Below are positions 62,285-64,000 of a stretch of 64,000 bases of DNA, in pieces (position 1 is the first letter of the stretch; the number at the start of each line of letters is the position of its first letter). The position numbers and the translations under genes were made by a program. The DNA is taken from assembly GCF_000518785.1 (NCBI RefSeq), contig NZ_JAEG01000009.1, forward strand, positions 248,001-312,000, read 5' to 3'. The notes beneath the pieces were generated by a model that was not told the origin of the DNA, did not search any database, and was given only the letters and a program-made list of their open reading frames with translations. The DNA is from Paenirhizobium selenitireducens ATCC BAA-1503. Its GTDB lineage: Bacteria; Pseudomonadota; Alphaproteobacteria; Rhizobiales; Rhizobiaceae.

Positions 62285-63184
62285 ATGGATCGTTTGGCTG
62301 GAATGGAAGTGTTCGTCAAAGCCGTGGAATGTGGATCCTTCAGTGCCGCGGCCGACGTCATGCAGATGTCGTCCCAGCTTGTCGGCAAACATGTCCAGAA
62401 ACTCGAGCAGCACCTCGGCGTCCAACTGCTGCACCGCTCGACGCGTCGCCAAAGCCTGACCGACTTCGGCCGGATCTTCTACGAGCGAGCGAAGATCATC
62501 CTGGCAGAGGTCGAGACCGCAGAAAGCATGGCAGAAGAAACGCGCGCCGTTCCAGGCGGACGCCTGCGCATCAACGCTCCCGTCAGCTTCGGCATGCGAA
62601 CCCTTTCCCCGCAATTGCCCAAATTCATGAAGCTGTACCCGGAGGTGTCGGTCGAACTGACACTGGCCAATCGCGCTGTCGACCTGATCGACGAAGGCTA
62701 CGATGCCGTGTTCCGTGTCGGAGAGCTTTCGGACAGCGGATTGATTGCACGGCGGCTTTCGCCCTATCGGCTGGTTCTTTGCGCCTCGCCAGACTATCTG
62801 GCGAAGGCTCCCTCCTTAAGGTCGCCGCAGGACCTCACACGTCACGAATGCCTGGGATTTTCCCATACGGAACTGCGCACCCACTGGACGTTTGATGGCC
62901 CAGGTGGACGGGACGTCGTATCCGTCACAAGCCGGCTTGTGGCTGATCATGGCGAGCCTTTGCTTTGCGCAGCCCTGGAAGGCCTGGGGATCATGTTGCA
63001 ACCATTGGAACTTGTCCGCGACTACCTTGAAGGCGGTCAGCTCGTGGAGCTTTTGCCAGACTACAAGGTGCCGACACGGCCTTTGCACGTCCTCTATGCG
63101 CCGGACCGACGATTGACACCGAAACTGAGAAGTTTCCTGGATTTCGTCGCCGCAAATTTTGGAGCGCGAGCAAGCGAGACCTGA
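62285..63184 (+). CDS. LysR-family transcriptional regulator
   Basis: 299 residues. An N-terminal winged helix (MEVFVKAVECGSFSAAADVM, then LVGKHVQKLEQHLGVQLLHRSTRR) is followed by the substrate-binding domain in two halves (GRLRINAPVSFGMRTLSP and RRLSPYRLVLCASPDYLAK). It is of the AaeR/DhcR-like group common in rhizobia. The divergent reductase at 61561-62187 is the likely target. Confidence 0.93.
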   Translation: MDRLAGMEVFVKAVECGSFSAAADVMQMSSQLVGKHVQKLEQHLGVQLLHRSTRRQSLTDFGRIFYERAKIILAEVETAESMAEETRAVPGGRLRINAPVSFGMRTLSPQLPKFMKLYPEVSVELTLANRAVDLIDEGYDAVFRVGELSDSGLIARRLSPYRLVLCASPDYLAKAPSLRSPQDLTRHECLGFSHTELRTHWTFDGPGGRDVVSVTSRLVADHGEPLLCAALEGLGIMLQPLELVRDYLEGGQLVELLPDYKVPTRPLHVLYAPDRRLTPKLRSFLDFVAANFGARASET

Positions 63185-63226
63185 GGACGCGGGCAACCGA
63201 TCGACTTTACGGAAAGGGTGATTGTC

Positions 63227-63324
63227 TTGGACCGACTTGAATGTGACCCCATGTTCGCGGCAATCATCGAAACAGGCAGCTTCGCTGCGGCGGCGATGCG
63301 TCTTGGGACGAGCACAGGCCAGAC
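63227..63324 (+). pseudogene. LysR-family remnant, first ~33 codons
   Basis: From TTG 63227, with GGAAAGGG upstream, the frame reads LDRLECDPMFAAIIETGSFA then AAAMRLGTSTGQ, a typical LysR start up to the recognition helix. Homology stops at about 63324, where the sequence changes to TGTTGATCTCCATTGAGAG and soon hits a stop. A transposable-element end probably cut the gene here. Confidence 0.7.
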
Positions 63325-64000
63325 TGTTGATCTCCATTGAGAGTTGACCCGGCGTTTGCGTGAACCCTTCGGGCTGGACCACCGGACACGGAAAAACTGA
63401 TACACTCTGCGGGCCTCAATCGGAGAAGGCTCGTCAAGCCCCGAGGTCCCTATCGCCTGCATTCGACGCCGTTCAGGTTGCAGCTTTGCCAGGATATCCG
63501 AAACGGCATCATCGGACGGCGTGACGCACAGCGCACGTATGGCGTATCGGCCAACCTCATCCAGCTATGGCTGACGCAGTTCGATCGTGGCGAGTTGAAC
63601 GATGAGGAGGCTGAGGTCACTCTCCACGACCAGTTGGGCAATGAAGAAACGCGGACGCCGGCGGACGACAAGCTCCGCAAGCTGGTCACCCGCATCGATC
63701 TCGTGCTCGATGGTGCGGGAACTGGTGATCGTCCTGCGCGGCGATCTGGCGGCGATCCTGCCCTTCGCTTCTGGCAAGAGGAAGCCCGAGTTTCCAACGA
63801 GAGGGCAATTCTTGAACACCGCATGAACCGATCGGGGACATCTAAAGGCGAGAAACGCAAAAATCCCGCAGCGTTTGATGCTACGGGATCGCAGGGATGG
63901 TTGGTTGCGGGGGCTCGCTTCAACGAATGGCATAAAAGGGCTGTTCTGCGGCCCTCCGGCTTCCGCATTGGCAAGGCCGAGAATGCCAAACAGCTCGCCG
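63325..64000 (+). mobile_element. Chimeric transposon/recombinase debris
   Basis: The sequence TGTTGATCTCCATTGAGAG at 63325 resembles insertion-sequence ends seen in rhizobia. From about 63436 a frame without a start codon (KPRGPYRLHSTPFRLQLC, then IGRRDAQRTYGVSANLIQLW) matches the helix-turn-helix part of an IS3-type orfA. It then shifts frame into RELVIVLRGDLAAILPFASG (63710-63826), like the C-terminal end of serine recombinases. GWLVAGARFNEW after 63890 resembles sequences found after such recombinase genes. All parts are fragments. Nothing here is likely to be active. Confidence 0.5.

Noticed and set aside
63450..63989. Minus-strand frame of about 180 codons at the window end
   Set aside because: It is the reverse of the transposon/recombinase debris, Arg/Ser/Pro-rich, without motif.
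1..64000. CRISPR arrays, rRNA operons, replication-origin repeats
   Set aside because: No regularly spaced direct repeats, rRNA-like sequence, repABC genes or iteron series were seen.

Overview
The window is GC-rich, densely packed DNA of alphaproteobacterial type, most likely from the Rhizobiaceae (Rhizobium, Sinorhizobium/Ensifer, Shinella or a relative). The grounds are the nosZDFYLX order, minCDE preceded by a CtrA-type site, NasS/NasT-controlled nitrate assimilation genes and two copies of a RIME-like intergenic repeat. The mix of denitrification, uronate and opine/Amadori-type catabolism, transposon remains and minCDE suggests a megaplasmid or chromid, but that is inference. I recognised no tRNA, rRNA or CRISPR array.

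Layout. 1-6.0 kb: the 3' two thirds of nosZ, then nosDFYLX, the maturation genes of nitrous oxide reductase, mostly joined by ATGA overlaps. 6.4-8.3 kb: minCDE on the minus strand. 8.6 kb: a cold-shock gene. 9.2-16.4 kb (minus): a uronate/pectin-product operon, uxaC, TRAP transporter PQM, a GntR/FadR regulator, kduI, kduD and a KdgF-like cupin. 16.6-22.8 kb (plus): an oxidoreductase, a second GntR/FadR regulator with a perfect palindromic operator, a second TRAP transporter and a zinc dehydrogenase. It ends in a 31-codon stump of uxuA, followed by a truncated iclR.

23.9-31.7 kb: an Amadori-product (fructosamine) catabolic locus. It has an amino-acid-type ABC transporter, a FAD amine oxidase and an EamA exporter on the plus strand. 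Facing them are an FrlD-like kinase and FrlB-like deglycase, with a divergent HutC-type regulator. The same operator-like sequence lies before all three transcription units.

32.5-45.2 kb: nitrate assimilation: nasT, nasS, then a sigma-54 promoter, an ANTAR-type hairpin and terminator leader, and nrtABC-nirBD-nasA-cysG. 45.5-46.4 kb: a decayed IS5-family element inserted exactly at the stop codon of a MipA/OmpV gene.

46.4-60.7 kb: an envelope-stress or efflux island: mipA-like, arsR, a DUF3313-like lipoprotein with a YhiI-RbbA-YhhJ ABC system, a two-component system, an RND pump and two tiny membrane proteins. Five copies of an 11-bp-period direct repeat (ATTGC-N5-CATTRC) sit upstream of its transcription units, always in the same orientation relative to the gene. 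This points to one previously unlinked regulon run by the local response regulator. 60.7-64.0 kb: a LamG-like protein, an NADP-binding reductase, LysR, a LysR stump and transposon/recombinase debris.
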